The position numbers and the translations under genes are program-made. DNA of 64,000 nt from JBIOHP01 sp044449065 (GTDB taxonomy: Bacteria > Bacteroidota > Ignavibacteria > UBA10030 > SZUA-254), in the NCBI GenBank assembly GCA_044449065.1, contig JBIOHP010000010.1, forward strand, positions 71,303 through 135,302, in the 5' to 3' direction. The notes beneath the pieces are model-generated. The model was not told where the DNA came from, did not search any database, and saw only the letters and a program-made list of their open reading frames with translations. Of this stretch, positions 36,001 to 43,773 are shown in pieces (positions within the stretch are counted from its first letter, which is position 1; each line of letters begins with the position of its first letter).

Positions 36001-36021
36001 ACATACTATGCGTTTGATCAT
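33007..36021 (-). CDS. TonB-dependent receptor with carboxypeptidase-regulatory-like domain
   Basis: A 1004-residue SusC/RagA-like outer-membrane receptor. Signal peptide about 1-20. A CarboxypepD_reg-like beta-sandwich (about 22-110) contains GKVVDKASKEPLVGASV and GKYLILNV. The plug domain (about 115-225) includes VYIRGGRLDETGYQLEGMD and SAQFGGANAGIV. The remainder is the barrel, ending IRFGFRLDY. The carboxypeptidase-like N-domain is typical of Bacteroidota receptors for glycans or peptides. No SusD gene is adjacent; instead the operon continues with a secreted protein and a PorV paralog. SD AAAGGAG lies 6 nt before ATG 36021. Confidence 0.9.
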   Translation of the reverse strand: MIKRIVCIIVIILLPQLVFAGAGKIKGKVVDKASKEPLVGASVVIEGTTEGAVSDVDGKYLILNVSANTYTLKVSYIGYQAITISNIRVYNDLTTEQNFELPAVGVQVPTVEIVAERPLVNKSATNAVRIIDNEFFAKLPSRGIDAAVQLQPGVVQLGNNVYIRGGRLDETGYQLEGMDIGNKLFGGRGVTFAAEAVQQIQVQAGGYSAQFGGANAGIVTSELRTGNADAWRVSLLSETDQMASQGNQTLGTYSYGYSDYTLTLNGPVSGKAVRFFGSVQNTFYRNAEIDPITGTPTPRVWAGLNFTGPNALITSSAPSYLHPKTSAADTLNISYPAGDRLAGSSNQYAYSGTMLFDQYPYQIRLAGSFRSQDAFDPIELTDYLNAARTPEHLFKDGSGNIKGTYTVDPKSYLVVSLNYVYNSNITQDPLLGNAFDLYGDSTANARLGYTFLKQSTPLTAYSVFGGGNIPNGPGVSINQPGTPIAGYDNINQNGIGGRADYTTVLGNHEIKFGGEYMRYTMRRFNAGGTISTGTSATWGRAEIIQNPLYTLAQKTVLLRKLNPGLDNYGYDVFGNQIDNDVILNGNITDFGPRHPINSAAYLEDEIQLSDLVIKAGLRYDHIKSDGYSFVDPTHLTSIDSLGIIATSSLLQTPQTDQISPRLGFSFPVTDRTIFHAQYGKFIQQSRLRDAYLGMGSTYHYIAGGNFVLNPSGFGLRPERTTGYEMGFQQQASDLASFDITAFYKDIADQVQYTQILPGAGANQKSYPAFINGDFSTTEGVEIAFTLRRTHRVQAQVNYTFQNAATTGSNPSSLAGAVVASTGGPFIPHYIFPADFNETHRGNILLDYRFGMGDGGPVFERSGINLLAQFNSGHPFTLLQIIDPGVTDPRGRTPIEEIGASTTPWFFQLDGRIDKTVSFGSVDVNFYIYVQNLLGTDNAVNVYPRTGDPGNDGWLSTPTGIAAVQTNGPQYAAFYNALFNGPNASQGVSNYGIPREIRFGFRLDY

Positions 36022-36572
36022 AAATCACTCCTTTAAGAAATTAATACTTTGAGTACAATCGGCTATGGTCATGCCTGATGAAATGAGACAACTTAAAAAT
36101 TTTATATTATATAAGGGTTTGGCGCTTCCACCGAACATGCATATCTCCATGCATTATGATCGTGAATCATACACATTCTACAGAATTAAACTGCGGTGAA
36201 TCTGATGATACTCTCACTATGAGATGCATGCGGGATATAGGGGCTGTAGGGGAATAATAATAATGCGAAGGTACGACTATTGGATGTTGTTCCCTTTGTC
36301 GCCTCTTTGAAATACTAATTAAGACTATGTTCACCATACAAAACAATAATCAAGTTGTTTCTTTAAGGCAGTGCACAATTAATTTTGCACTAATTTTGAA
36401 CACAGGCTTTATTGGTATCGGACGAAACTACTTTGATGTCCGGCTTAAATAAAGCTTAAATCTGTATTTTAACGCAAGCCCAGAAGTACCTGCATTAAAG
36501 TACTTTTCCTTACGAGAATATAATTAATCCCAGTTCGGTTGTCAAGGAAAATCTATAAAAATATTAGAAAAA
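36022..36572. other. 551-bp gap without a gene
   Basis: AT-rich region between serA and the TonB-receptor operon. It holds the operon promoter by position. Short inverted words (GCAGTGCA / TTTGCACT near 36368-36392; ATGCATATCTCCATGCAT near 36135-36152) are seen, but I cannot assign a regulator. No supported ORF. Confidence 0.5.
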
Positions 36573-38153
36573 TTAAATAAATGCCTTTTTAACGTCAATT
36601 AAGCCGTTTATTTTGGATATTTGATTCAACGCTTCGTTTGGTATTTCGCTGTCAACGCTGATAATTGTCAACGCCTCTTTACCAACCCCATACCTGCCCA
36701 ACGCCATACCCGCAATATTGACATTATATTTTGCTAATATCGAACTCACTGCCGCGACGATGCCTGGTTTATCGTCATTCGAGTAGAGCAGGAGATGACC
36801 TTCGGGATTAATCTCAAAATGAAAATCATTAATTTTCACAATACGGATATTTTTATTTCCAAAAACAGCTCCGGAAATACTCCGTTCTTCTTCCCTGGTT
36901 TTATATCCCGCCGTTAGATAGTTTGCGTACAACGAATGTTCGCCCCCTTGCTGAACTTCAAGTCGGATACCCCTTTCTTTTGCAATGAACGGCGCGTTGA
37001 GGTAATTTAATGAAACATCGAGATGAAAACTCAAAAACCCTTTCAAGAATGCCGCGCACAATGCTTCAATTGAATCAGTTAGCAATTTCCCTTCCACCTC
37101 CAAACTTAATGCGCCATGTTTTTCGCTCATTATTTGAACGAGTAGAATTCCTAATTTTTCCGCCAGGAGTAAATACGGCGCCAATTCCGGTCGCATCGCG
37201 GAGCTGATCACATCGGCGTTCACGCTGCCGGCAATTCCTCTTTCTTTTAGCGCGTCGCAAATTTGATGAGCGATTTGTATTGCAACTTTCTCCTGCGCTT
37301 CTTCGGTAGAAGCGCCCAGATGCGGCGTCGCAATTACATCGGGATGCTGCAGAAGAGGGATTTTTCCCGGCGGCTCCTGGGAGAATACATCAAGCGCCGC
37401 TCCTCCCACCTGACCCGCTGTGAGAGCGGCGAGCAACGCCTCTTCATTGACGATCCCTCCCCTCGCGCAGTTGATAATTCGAACGCCCCGCTTGCATTGA
37501 GCAAGAGTTTCATCGTTCAATATATTTTTTGTTTCATTTGATAGAGGCGTGTGGATCGAGATGAAATCGGAACATTTTAAGAGGTATTGAAAATCAACAA
37601 GCTCAATTCCTAATTCACGAGCGGCAGAGGAGGAGAGAATCGGATCGTACGCAATCACCTTCATCCCGAATGCCGCGCATCGAATAGCCACCTCTTTACC
37701 GACTTTTCCCAGACCAAGAACTCCCAGGGTCTTCCCCATCAGCTCGACCCCGATAAATTTTTTTCGTTCCCATTCACCGCGTTTTACACTTTGATCCGCC
37801 TGCGGAATCTTGCGAGCTAACGATAACATTATCGATATGGTATGTTCGGCAGTAGATACAGTATTTCCTCCCGGCGTGTTCATAACAATAATTCCCTTGC
37901 GGGTGGCGGCGTCGACGTCGATATTATCCACTCCCGCGCCGGCGCGACCGATAATCTTTAAATGAACGCCGGCATTGATTATTTCGGATGTGACTTTCGT
38001 TGAACTTCTCACAACCAACGCCTCATAATTTCCAATAACCGCTTTCAGCCCCGCTGAATCCAAGCCCGTATTGATATCCACCTCAAAGCCCTCTTCACGG
38101 AAAATATCGGCACACTGAGAATCAATCGAGTCGGAAATTAATATTCGCGCCAT
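36573..38153 (-). CDS. serA: D-3-phosphoglycerate dehydrogenase
   Basis: First enzyme of serine biosynthesis, oxidising 3-phosphoglycerate to 3-phosphohydroxypyruvate with NAD. About 526 residues, the long form: substrate/nucleotide-binding domains 1-315 with GVLGLGKVGKEVA, GRAGAGVDNIDVDAAT and CARGGIVNEEAL, an intervening ASB-like domain (about 320-445), and a C-terminal ACT domain (about 450-526, PGIVAAVSSILAKYNVNIAGM) for serine feedback. I start at ATG 38153 (MARILISDS); a GTG three codons upstream is also possible. It follows the aminotransferase gene by 21 nt, so the two form a serine-synthesis operon. Confidence 0.95.
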   Translation of the reverse strand: MARILISDSIDSQCADIFREEGFEVDINTGLDSAGLKAVIGNYEALVVRSSTKVTSEIINAGVHLKIIGRAGAGVDNIDVDAATRKGIIVMNTPGGNTVSTAEHTISIMLSLARKIPQADQSVKRGEWERKKFIGVELMGKTLGVLGLGKVGKEVAIRCAAFGMKVIAYDPILSSSAARELGIELVDFQYLLKCSDFISIHTPLSNETKNILNDETLAQCKRGVRIINCARGGIVNEEALLAALTAGQVGGAALDVFSQEPPGKIPLLQHPDVIATPHLGASTEEAQEKVAIQIAHQICDALKERGIAGSVNADVISSAMRPELAPYLLLAEKLGILLVQIMSEKHGALSLEVEGKLLTDSIEALCAAFLKGFLSFHLDVSLNYLNAPFIAKERGIRLEVQQGGEHSLYANYLTAGYKTREEERSISGAVFGNKNIRIVKINDFHFEINPEGHLLLYSNDDKPGIVAAVSSILAKYNVNIAGMALGRYGVGKEALTIISVDSEIPNEALNQISKINGLIDVKKAFI

Positions 38154-38174
38154 ACCGATCACGCTATCAGCCGA

Positions 38175-39317
38175 TCAGCGAAAATTTTCATACGTTTCCT
38201 GTACTGCTTTTACGCCGGCTCCGGTTGAAAATTTCCAGCCGCATTCTTTCAGCGTATACTCTAGCGCCCCAATCACCCCAAGCGCGTCGATTTGATCATA
38301 ATAACCGAGATGCGAAATTCGAAAAATTTTCCCCGCGTAGTCATCCTGCCCTCCAGCGATGGTGATACCGTAGGTTTGTTTTAAGATTTTATTGAATGAT
38401 TTCCATGCCACTCCTGTGGGGAGCCAGGCGGGAGTAACCGCGAAGGAAGGTGAATCGGAAAAGAGTTTCAATCCCAATGCCTGCACGCCGTTCCGAATGG
38501 ATGTGGCGAGTAATTTGTGCCGCTGCCATATTCGTTGCATAGTTTCGTTACGAATCATTTCCAGCGCCGTATCAAGACCAACTATTAATGAAATTGCAGG
38601 TGTCCACGGGGTCGTATTCTCCTCAAATGATTTCAATGCTTTCCGTAGATCAAAGTAAAATTTCGGAAGGGAGGAATTTTTCATTGCATCGATTGCACGG
38701 TTACTTAATACGACAAACGCTAAACCGGGAGGAATCATGAGCCCTTTTTGCGAGCCGGTGACGCAGGCGTCTATTCCCCATTCATCAAACCGAAATTCAT
38801 GAGCGCCGATAGAAGTAATTCCATCGACACAGACAAGAGCGGAAGAGTGTTCGTGTATAACTTTAGCGAGAGATTTGACGTCGGTCGCCGTGCCGGTGGA
38901 TGTTTCACTATGCGTTAGATAAACGGCTTTCGCATTCGGCGCCTGTTTCAACGCAGCGGTGATCTGCTCAGGAGTGGGAGCTTTTCCCCAATCATTCTTG
39001 ATCTCGATGGCGTTCAAACCAAAAGCTTTTGGCATCTTCACCCAGCGCTCGCCGAATTTTCCACCATTCACAGAGATAATAGTATCTCCGGGCGAGAATA
39101 AACTCACAAACGTTGCCTCCACCCCTCCTGTTCCGGAACACGTAAGCGTCAATACCGGTTGTGTTGTCTGAAAAAGGTATTGCAAGTTTTTATTTACCCG
39201 TTCGAACATCACGCTGAATTCGGGATTGCGATGATGAATCATCGGTTCAGCCATTTTGAGCATTACTGTTTCTGGAACAGGTGTCGGTCCGGGCGTAAAA
39301 AGACGTTTTTTGAACAT
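38175..39317 (-). CDS. Class V aminotransferase (serine-pyruvate/phosphoserine type)
   Basis: A PLP-dependent class V aminotransferase of 380 residues, closest in appearance to serine-pyruvate/alanine-glyoxylate aminotransferases. N-terminal FTPGPTPVPETVMLKMAEP and MIHHRNPEFSVMFERV are typical. The PLP lysine is in TGSQKGLMIPPG, and CVDGITSIGAHEF supplies the PLP Asp region. Being directly upstream of serA, it probably performs the phosphoserine aminotransferase step in place of a canonical SerC. This is supported by context, not by substrate motifs; serine-glyoxylate transamination is the alternative. Confidence 0.88.
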   Translation of the reverse strand: MFKKRLFTPGPTPVPETVMLKMAEPMIHHRNPEFSVMFERVNKNLQYLFQTTQPVLTLTCSGTGGVEATFVSLFSPGDTIISVNGGKFGERWVKMPKAFGLNAIEIKNDWGKAPTPEQITAALKQAPNAKAVYLTHSETSTGTATDVKSLAKVIHEHSSALVCVDGITSIGAHEFRFDEWGIDACVTGSQKGLMIPPGLAFVVLSNRAIDAMKNSSLPKFYFDLRKALKSFEENTTPWTPAISLIVGLDTALEMIRNETMQRIWQRHKLLATSIRNGVQALGLKLFSDSPSFAVTPAWLPTGVAWKSFNKILKQTYGITIAGGQDDYAGKIFRISHLGYYDQIDALGVIGALEYTLKECGWKFSTGAGVKAVQETYENFR

Positions 39318-39503
39318 GAATGTGTTTGCGTGATGTTACTCTATTAAATTATGTTATCATAGTAAGCAAAATGAATGAAAATTCCCATTTCATTCCTCAT
39401 CAACTTATTTTGATGATGAATAATTCGAACGTAGGATTGGCAAGAACTTCCCCTTACCGCAACGTGCGGATGAGACGCTTGTTATAACGAAGGAAAAAGT
39501 CTT

Positions 39504-41258
39504 TTATTGAGTCCCCGAATTCGCCGTGGTATCTGCCGGCGCCGCCGCTGGTTTTTCATATACGATCTTCCCGCCAACGATTGTCATATCCACGTCCGTT
39601 TTCAAAATCTCTTCGGGAGGAATTTGCATAATGTCTTTGGAAAGCACAGTTAAATCAGCCCATTGCCCAGGGCGAATTTGGCCCTTCGTATTTTCTTCAA
39701 ACGAACCATATGCAGCCCATGTAGTAAAAGCCCGCGCGGCTTGAAGCCGGGTCATCCGTTCTTCCCATCTCCAGCCATCCTGCGGGTAGCCGGTGCGGTC
39801 TCGCCGCGTAATTGCAGCGTAAAATCCCCAGAGTGGGTTAGGACTTTCCACGGGAAAATCTGAACCGGCGATAATATCCGCTCCTGTTTTGAGCACCGAT
39901 TGCCAGGCGTACGCGCCTTTAATGCGTTCGGAACCGAGCCGGAGCTCCGCCCAATACATATCGGATGTGCCATGGGTTGGCTGCATGCTCGGGAGCACTC
40001 CTATTTGTTTGAAGCGGGGAATATCTGATTGCTCGAGTATCTGCGCGTGCTCAATCCTCCATCGCGGTGAAATAGATTTATTTGGAACTGAATTCAAAAC
40101 TTTCTCGTACTCGTTCAACACGATATGATTTGCCCTATCGCCAATCGCATGAACGCAAACCTGAAAACCATGTTGCAGCGCTTGCTGACAGATCGAATCT
40201 AATTCTGATTCATGGGTGAGCGTCAATCCACGGTTGCCGGGATCATCCGAATACGAATCGAGCAGCGCAGCGCCGCGCGAACCGAGAGCGCCATCCATAT
40301 ACAGTTTGATCGCGCGGACGGTGAGCATTCCGTTTCCGTACCCAACTTCCTTGCCGTGCTCAAGGTAATATTGCCATGCGTTTGTGCCGGGACGAGTTTC
40401 ATCAAGCGAGGTGGTCGCATCGCCAATCGCCGCATAAATTCTGATCGGGCATTCACCTTCATCGATTAACTTTTTATAGATTTCGATTGTCTGGAGATCA
40501 ACACCCATATCATGCACTTCGGTCAAACCCAATTTTGCGCATTCGTGAGTGGCAAGCTTCAATCGCTCGGCAATTTCATCAGCAGTAAGCTCGGGGATAA
40601 TTTTATCGATAAGATTCATTGCATTATCGACCAAGACGCCGGTTGGCACCCCCTTTACATCGCGGTAAATTTTTCCGCCATCGGGATCGGGAGTGGCGGC
40701 GGTTACTCCGGCAATTTGCAGCACTTTTGAGTTAACCCACATCGCATGTCCATCAACGCGGCGTAGGACGACGGGATTATTTGGCGAAACTTTATCTAAT
40801 ATTTCATGATCGGGAAATTCTTCCTTCTGCCATCTATTTTGATCCCACCCCCTGCCATAAATCCACTGCTCCGTATGCACAGCATGCACTTTCCCTGCGA
40901 CTAAATCGGCAATTTGCTGCGCGGAGGTTGTTCCGACAAGGTCGAGATTTTGTAAATATCCCCCCTCGCCTAACACGTGCCCGTGCCCATCGATAAACCC
41001 CGGAAACACCGTTTTCCCTTGCAAATCGACCACTTTTACATTTTTATATTCCTGGAGCATGGAAGCAGTTGTGCCGACTTCTATAATCCTGTTACCGTGG
41101 ATTGCTACCGCTTCGGCAACATGATCTTCCGTATCGAGCAGGTAAAATCTTCCGTTAATCAATATCATATTTGCCTCACGATTGGTTGTATAGATGAAAT
41201 AAAAAAAGGTCGCCAGCGCGGCAACAATAAAAATAACAATCGGTAATTTTCGTGGCAT
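39504..41258 (-). CDS. YtcJ-like metal-dependent amidohydrolase, membrane-anchored
   Basis: A 584-residue amidohydrolase of the Amidohydro_3 (YtcJ) group. One N-terminal hydrophobic helix (about 5-23) should anchor or export it. Metal motifs are FPGFIDGHGHVLGEG (HxH) and, later, CVHAIGDRANH and AGSDFPVESPNP (metal Asp). GRGWDQNRW and LRRVDGHAMWVNSK are family hallmarks. The substrate is unknown; amides, hydantoins or imines are possible. The C-terminus ends in a low-complexity AAAPADTTANSGTQ tail. SD AAGGA lies 6 nt before the ATG. Confidence 0.88.
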   Translation of the reverse strand: MPRKLPIVIFIVAALATFFYFIYTTNREANMILINGRFYLLDTEDHVAEAVAIHGNRIIEVGTTASMLQEYKNVKVVDLQGKTVFPGFIDGHGHVLGEGGYLQNLDLVGTTSAQQIADLVAGKVHAVHTEQWIYGRGWDQNRWQKEEFPDHEILDKVSPNNPVVLRRVDGHAMWVNSKVLQIAGVTAATPDPDGGKIYRDVKGVPTGVLVDNAMNLIDKIIPELTADEIAERLKLATHECAKLGLTEVHDMGVDLQTIEIYKKLIDEGECPIRIYAAIGDATTSLDETRPGTNAWQYYLEHGKEVGYGNGMLTVRAIKLYMDGALGSRGAALLDSYSDDPGNRGLTLTHESELDSICQQALQHGFQVCVHAIGDRANHIVLNEYEKVLNSVPNKSISPRWRIEHAQILEQSDIPRFKQIGVLPSMQPTHGTSDMYWAELRLGSERIKGAYAWQSVLKTGADIIAGSDFPVESPNPLWGFYAAITRRDRTGYPQDGWRWEERMTRLQAARAFTTWAAYGSFEENTKGQIRPGQWADLTVLSKDIMQIPPEEILKTDVDMTIVGGKIVYEKPAAAPADTTANSGTQ

Positions 41259-41924
41259 TGTTAGTCCTTAAGATGAAGATCTGAGTTTATGCAGGTACAG
41301 CGATAATGATGTGCGGGAAATATAAAAATTATTCGGGATAAATCCTAAAGGAAGGGTGTTGATGTAAATCTGACATCCGGGTATGTTACAGGTATCTAAA
41401 TGATTATAGAGAATAATTTGGAAAATGTAAATGGTGGGGGTTTGAGGATGCAAACACCTACAAAATTCCACGCGATTAATGATGATATGTATCGTAGGGG
41501 TGCGGGCGAAGCAATTTAACTACCATATGGGAAACGTCAAACACCAGCTGGGTAAAATAATTATTTATAGAATTTGGTAAAAAGGACATCTGCTTTAAAA
41601 TTCATAAAAAGTCAGCACTATTAGCGTTTATAATAATATTTTTGAGAAATAAACACTTGATATTTATCATTTTAAGATGGTAATCCATGCATAATTTTAA
41701 AATTACTTGCTCTATTATTATTTTAGTTATATTACCTGTAGCATATTATAGTATCATCTTATCTTTTGGAGTTATTTTATACCGTAATTTTTAGCAAATC
41801 TCGATGTAAACTGTAATAGGTCGTTATTACAGGAAAACGAAGTAACGGATGGAAACTAAAAATATAGTTAAGATTTCAACTTTAGAGATTTTCTTACACT
41901 TTACCTTTACAGGAGTTTATTAGT
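41259..41924. other. AT-rich gap with two doubtful micro-ORFs
   Basis: About 670 bp with no supported gene. Two plus-strand micro-ORFs are visible. One at 41687-41794 (35 aa) is very hydrophobic (ITCSIIILVILPVAYYSIIL). The other at 41849-41923 (24 aa, METKNIVKISTLEIF...) ends one base before a terminator. Neither has a good SD. A short transcript ending at the terminator is possible. Confidence 0.25.
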
Positions 41925-41964
41925 AAACCTGCATGCGCTATAGTTGTGCGCGGCAGGTTTTTTT
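41925..41964 (+). terminator. Orphan rho-independent terminator
   Basis: AAACCTGC (41925-41932) pairs with GCAGGTTT (41953-41960), with an inner TGCGC/GCGC(G) extension, followed by a T-run to about 41964. It points along the plus strand, but no clear plus-strand gene lies upstream; the nearest gene (41258) is on the minus strand. Confidence 0.8.
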
Positions 41965-42121
41965 ATTGCCTTAGATAATCTAAAATCATTTACCTTTAAA
42001 AATCTGATTTTATGAAATTCTATATCAATATTTTTTTAAATTTTAATCAGTTGTCTCAACAGTGCGGACTGAAAACTCGGACCGCAGATTATTTATTAAC
42101 GAGATCATAGAAAGATCGATT

Positions 42122-43456
42122 ATGACAACAAATCCACGATATAAAAAGATAGCTTATGCCATAACCATATTGGCATGCCTTCCCTTTGTGCTCAGCGGGA
42201 GCTGCCGCGATAAGGGCGTAGAGCCAATCCAGATTCCGGTAAAAGAAAATATCCATTTGTCGCTAGTTGATGCAAGTACGACAGAGGTTACTTTACATAT
42301 ACAAGCGGATTCGATGCAATACCCTTGGATGTTATTTCTTAAGCGCACTGGTGATCGCTGGGGATGGCATTCGGATTGGATATACAGTCCGTCCATTGAT
42401 ACGGTGGTAACAGTAGATGACAATGATCCCGCGCATGATTACTATTTCAGGGCATATTCTTATACAGGCCTCGATTGGATTGATTCCAGCGCATGGATAA
42501 AGGTAACGACGATGGATACCACAAGCCACAATTTCACCTGGCAGCGGTTCACGGTTGGTGGTATCGGCTCGTCATTTTATGATGTGGCGATCATTAATGA
42601 TACATGCATCATTGCCGTAGGTGAAATTTACGTGCAAGATTCATCCGGCGCTTTTCCAACACTGTACAATGTTGCGAGATGGAATGGGACACATTGGAGT
42701 TTATCGATGGTAGGTTCTACCAAATTGCAAAGTATATTTGTATTTTCAGAAAATGATATTTGGGTGGGTAGTTCTTCCCCCTATCATTGGGATGGAACAT
42801 CCTGGCATGGATATCAATTTTCCAATCCTCTATTCAATGGCTATTTAACTAAAATGTGGGGAACAGATTCATCCAATATTTATATTGTTGGAACGAACGG
42901 CTCTATTGCGTGGTATAATGGCTCTCTCTGGCAAAAGATCGAAAGCGGGACGACGTTCGATCTTAAGGATATCTGGGGAGCAAAGAACCCAAAGACCGGC
43001 GAAACGGAAATCATTACCGTCGGGATTCAACCCGGTATTTCGGGCCAATGCACAATATGGCACATCGCGAGTTCAACGGTAACGGCAATATCCGACAGCG
43101 GAATATTTTATCCATTCACAAGCGTATGGTTCGTGCCGGAATTAAAGTATTATGTCAGCGGAGTTTATATATTCGCAAAAAGAAATCTCGCGGATAACAA
43201 TAGGTGGTCCAGTGACAACGGCTCATTCGCATCGTCCGAGTACAAACCGTCCATACGTGGCAACGGATTAAACGATATTGTCGTCGCGTGCGACGCAGGA
43301 GAAGTTATCCACTTTAACGGGTATTCATGGAGAAACTACCTCACGGAAACCTCGTTAGCAAGTGGAACATATTCTAGAATCGACATCCGGGGCAATACGG
43401 TCGCTGCGGTAGGATTTAATAATAATTGCGGGGCAATCATTATAGGCAAACGATGA
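42122..43456 (+). CDS. Predicted lipoprotein with beta-propeller-like repeats
   Basis: A 444-residue protein from ATG 42122 (MTTNPRYKKIAY). It has a hydrophobic signal and a lipobox-like LSGSC around residue 27. An Fn3-like region (about 45-130) precedes propeller-like repeats containing SENDIWVGSSSPYHWDGTSW, TDSSNIYIVGTNGSIAWYNG and DIWGAKNP. This GxxGxIxxxNGxxW pattern is common in Bacteroidota/Ignavibacteria lipoproteins with no assigned function. A longer reading from 42062 adds 20 polar residues before the signal and is less likely. Probable envelope location, function unknown. Confidence 0.7.
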   Translation: MTTNPRYKKIAYAITILACLPFVLSGSCRDKGVEPIQIPVKENIHLSLVDASTTEVTLHIQADSMQYPWMLFLKRTGDRWGWHSDWIYSPSIDTVVTVDDNDPAHDYYFRAYSYTGLDWIDSSAWIKVTTMDTTSHNFTWQRFTVGGIGSSFYDVAIINDTCIIAVGEIYVQDSSGAFPTLYNVARWNGTHWSLSMVGSTKLQSIFVFSENDIWVGSSSPYHWDGTSWHGYQFSNPLFNGYLTKMWGTDSSNIYIVGTNGSIAWYNGSLWQKIESGTTFDLKDIWGAKNPKTGETEIITVGIQPGISGQCTIWHIASSTVTAISDSGIFYPFTSVWFVPELKYYVSGVYIFAKRNLADNNRWSSDNGSFASSEYKPSIRGNGLNDIVVACDAGEVIHFNGYSWRNYLTETSLASGTYSRIDIRGNTVAAVGFNNNCGAIIIGKR

Positions 43457-43539
43457 GTAAAACAAGAGAAAGGAGGTGCAAACGGCGCCGGTAAACAAGA
43501 AAAAAACCGGGAGATGATGCGCTAACATCATCCCCCGTA

Positions 43540-43719
43540 GATGCTGAGATAATACTTCCAATTGTAGGGGGTCTAAAAAGTAACAATTGTGTTTCGCAAG
43601 GTGGCGTTGAACGAGATTTATCTCGTTTAACAATTATAAATAGACACGAATGATATGAACGAGATGAATCTCGTTCAACATGTTACTTTTTAGACCCCCT
43701 ACAGCGTTACCCCAGCATC
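43540..43719. mobile_element. MITE-like inverted-repeat element
   Basis: A perfect 23-bp inverted repeat, TGTAGGGGGTCTAAAAAGTA + ACA at 43563-43585 and its complement at 43681-43703. Weaker outer arms GATGCTG (43540) and CAGCATC (43719) extend it. Inside are two hairpins of one sequence type: GTTGAACGAGA/TCTCGTTTAAC (about 43606-43631) and GAACGAGA/TCTCGTTC (about 43658-43678). No ORF fits, and no unambiguous target duplication is visible. The rest of the 43457-43773 gap contains another hairpin (GATGATG/CATCATC near 43512-43530) and the promoter region of the protease gene. Confidence 0.75.
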
Positions 43720-43773
43720 TCCAAAATACTAACAAATCAACTCACTATCAAAAACAATTTTGGAGATACAACA

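Noticed and set aside
41268..41471. 67-residue minus-strand frame after the amidohydrolase
   Set aside because: Lies just upstream of the amidohydrolase start; no SD, no domain, AT-rich sequence.
42040..42121. Longer N-terminus of the propeller lipoprotein from 42062
   Set aside because: Adds 20 polar residues before the signal peptide; ATG 42122 gives a normal lipoprotein signal.
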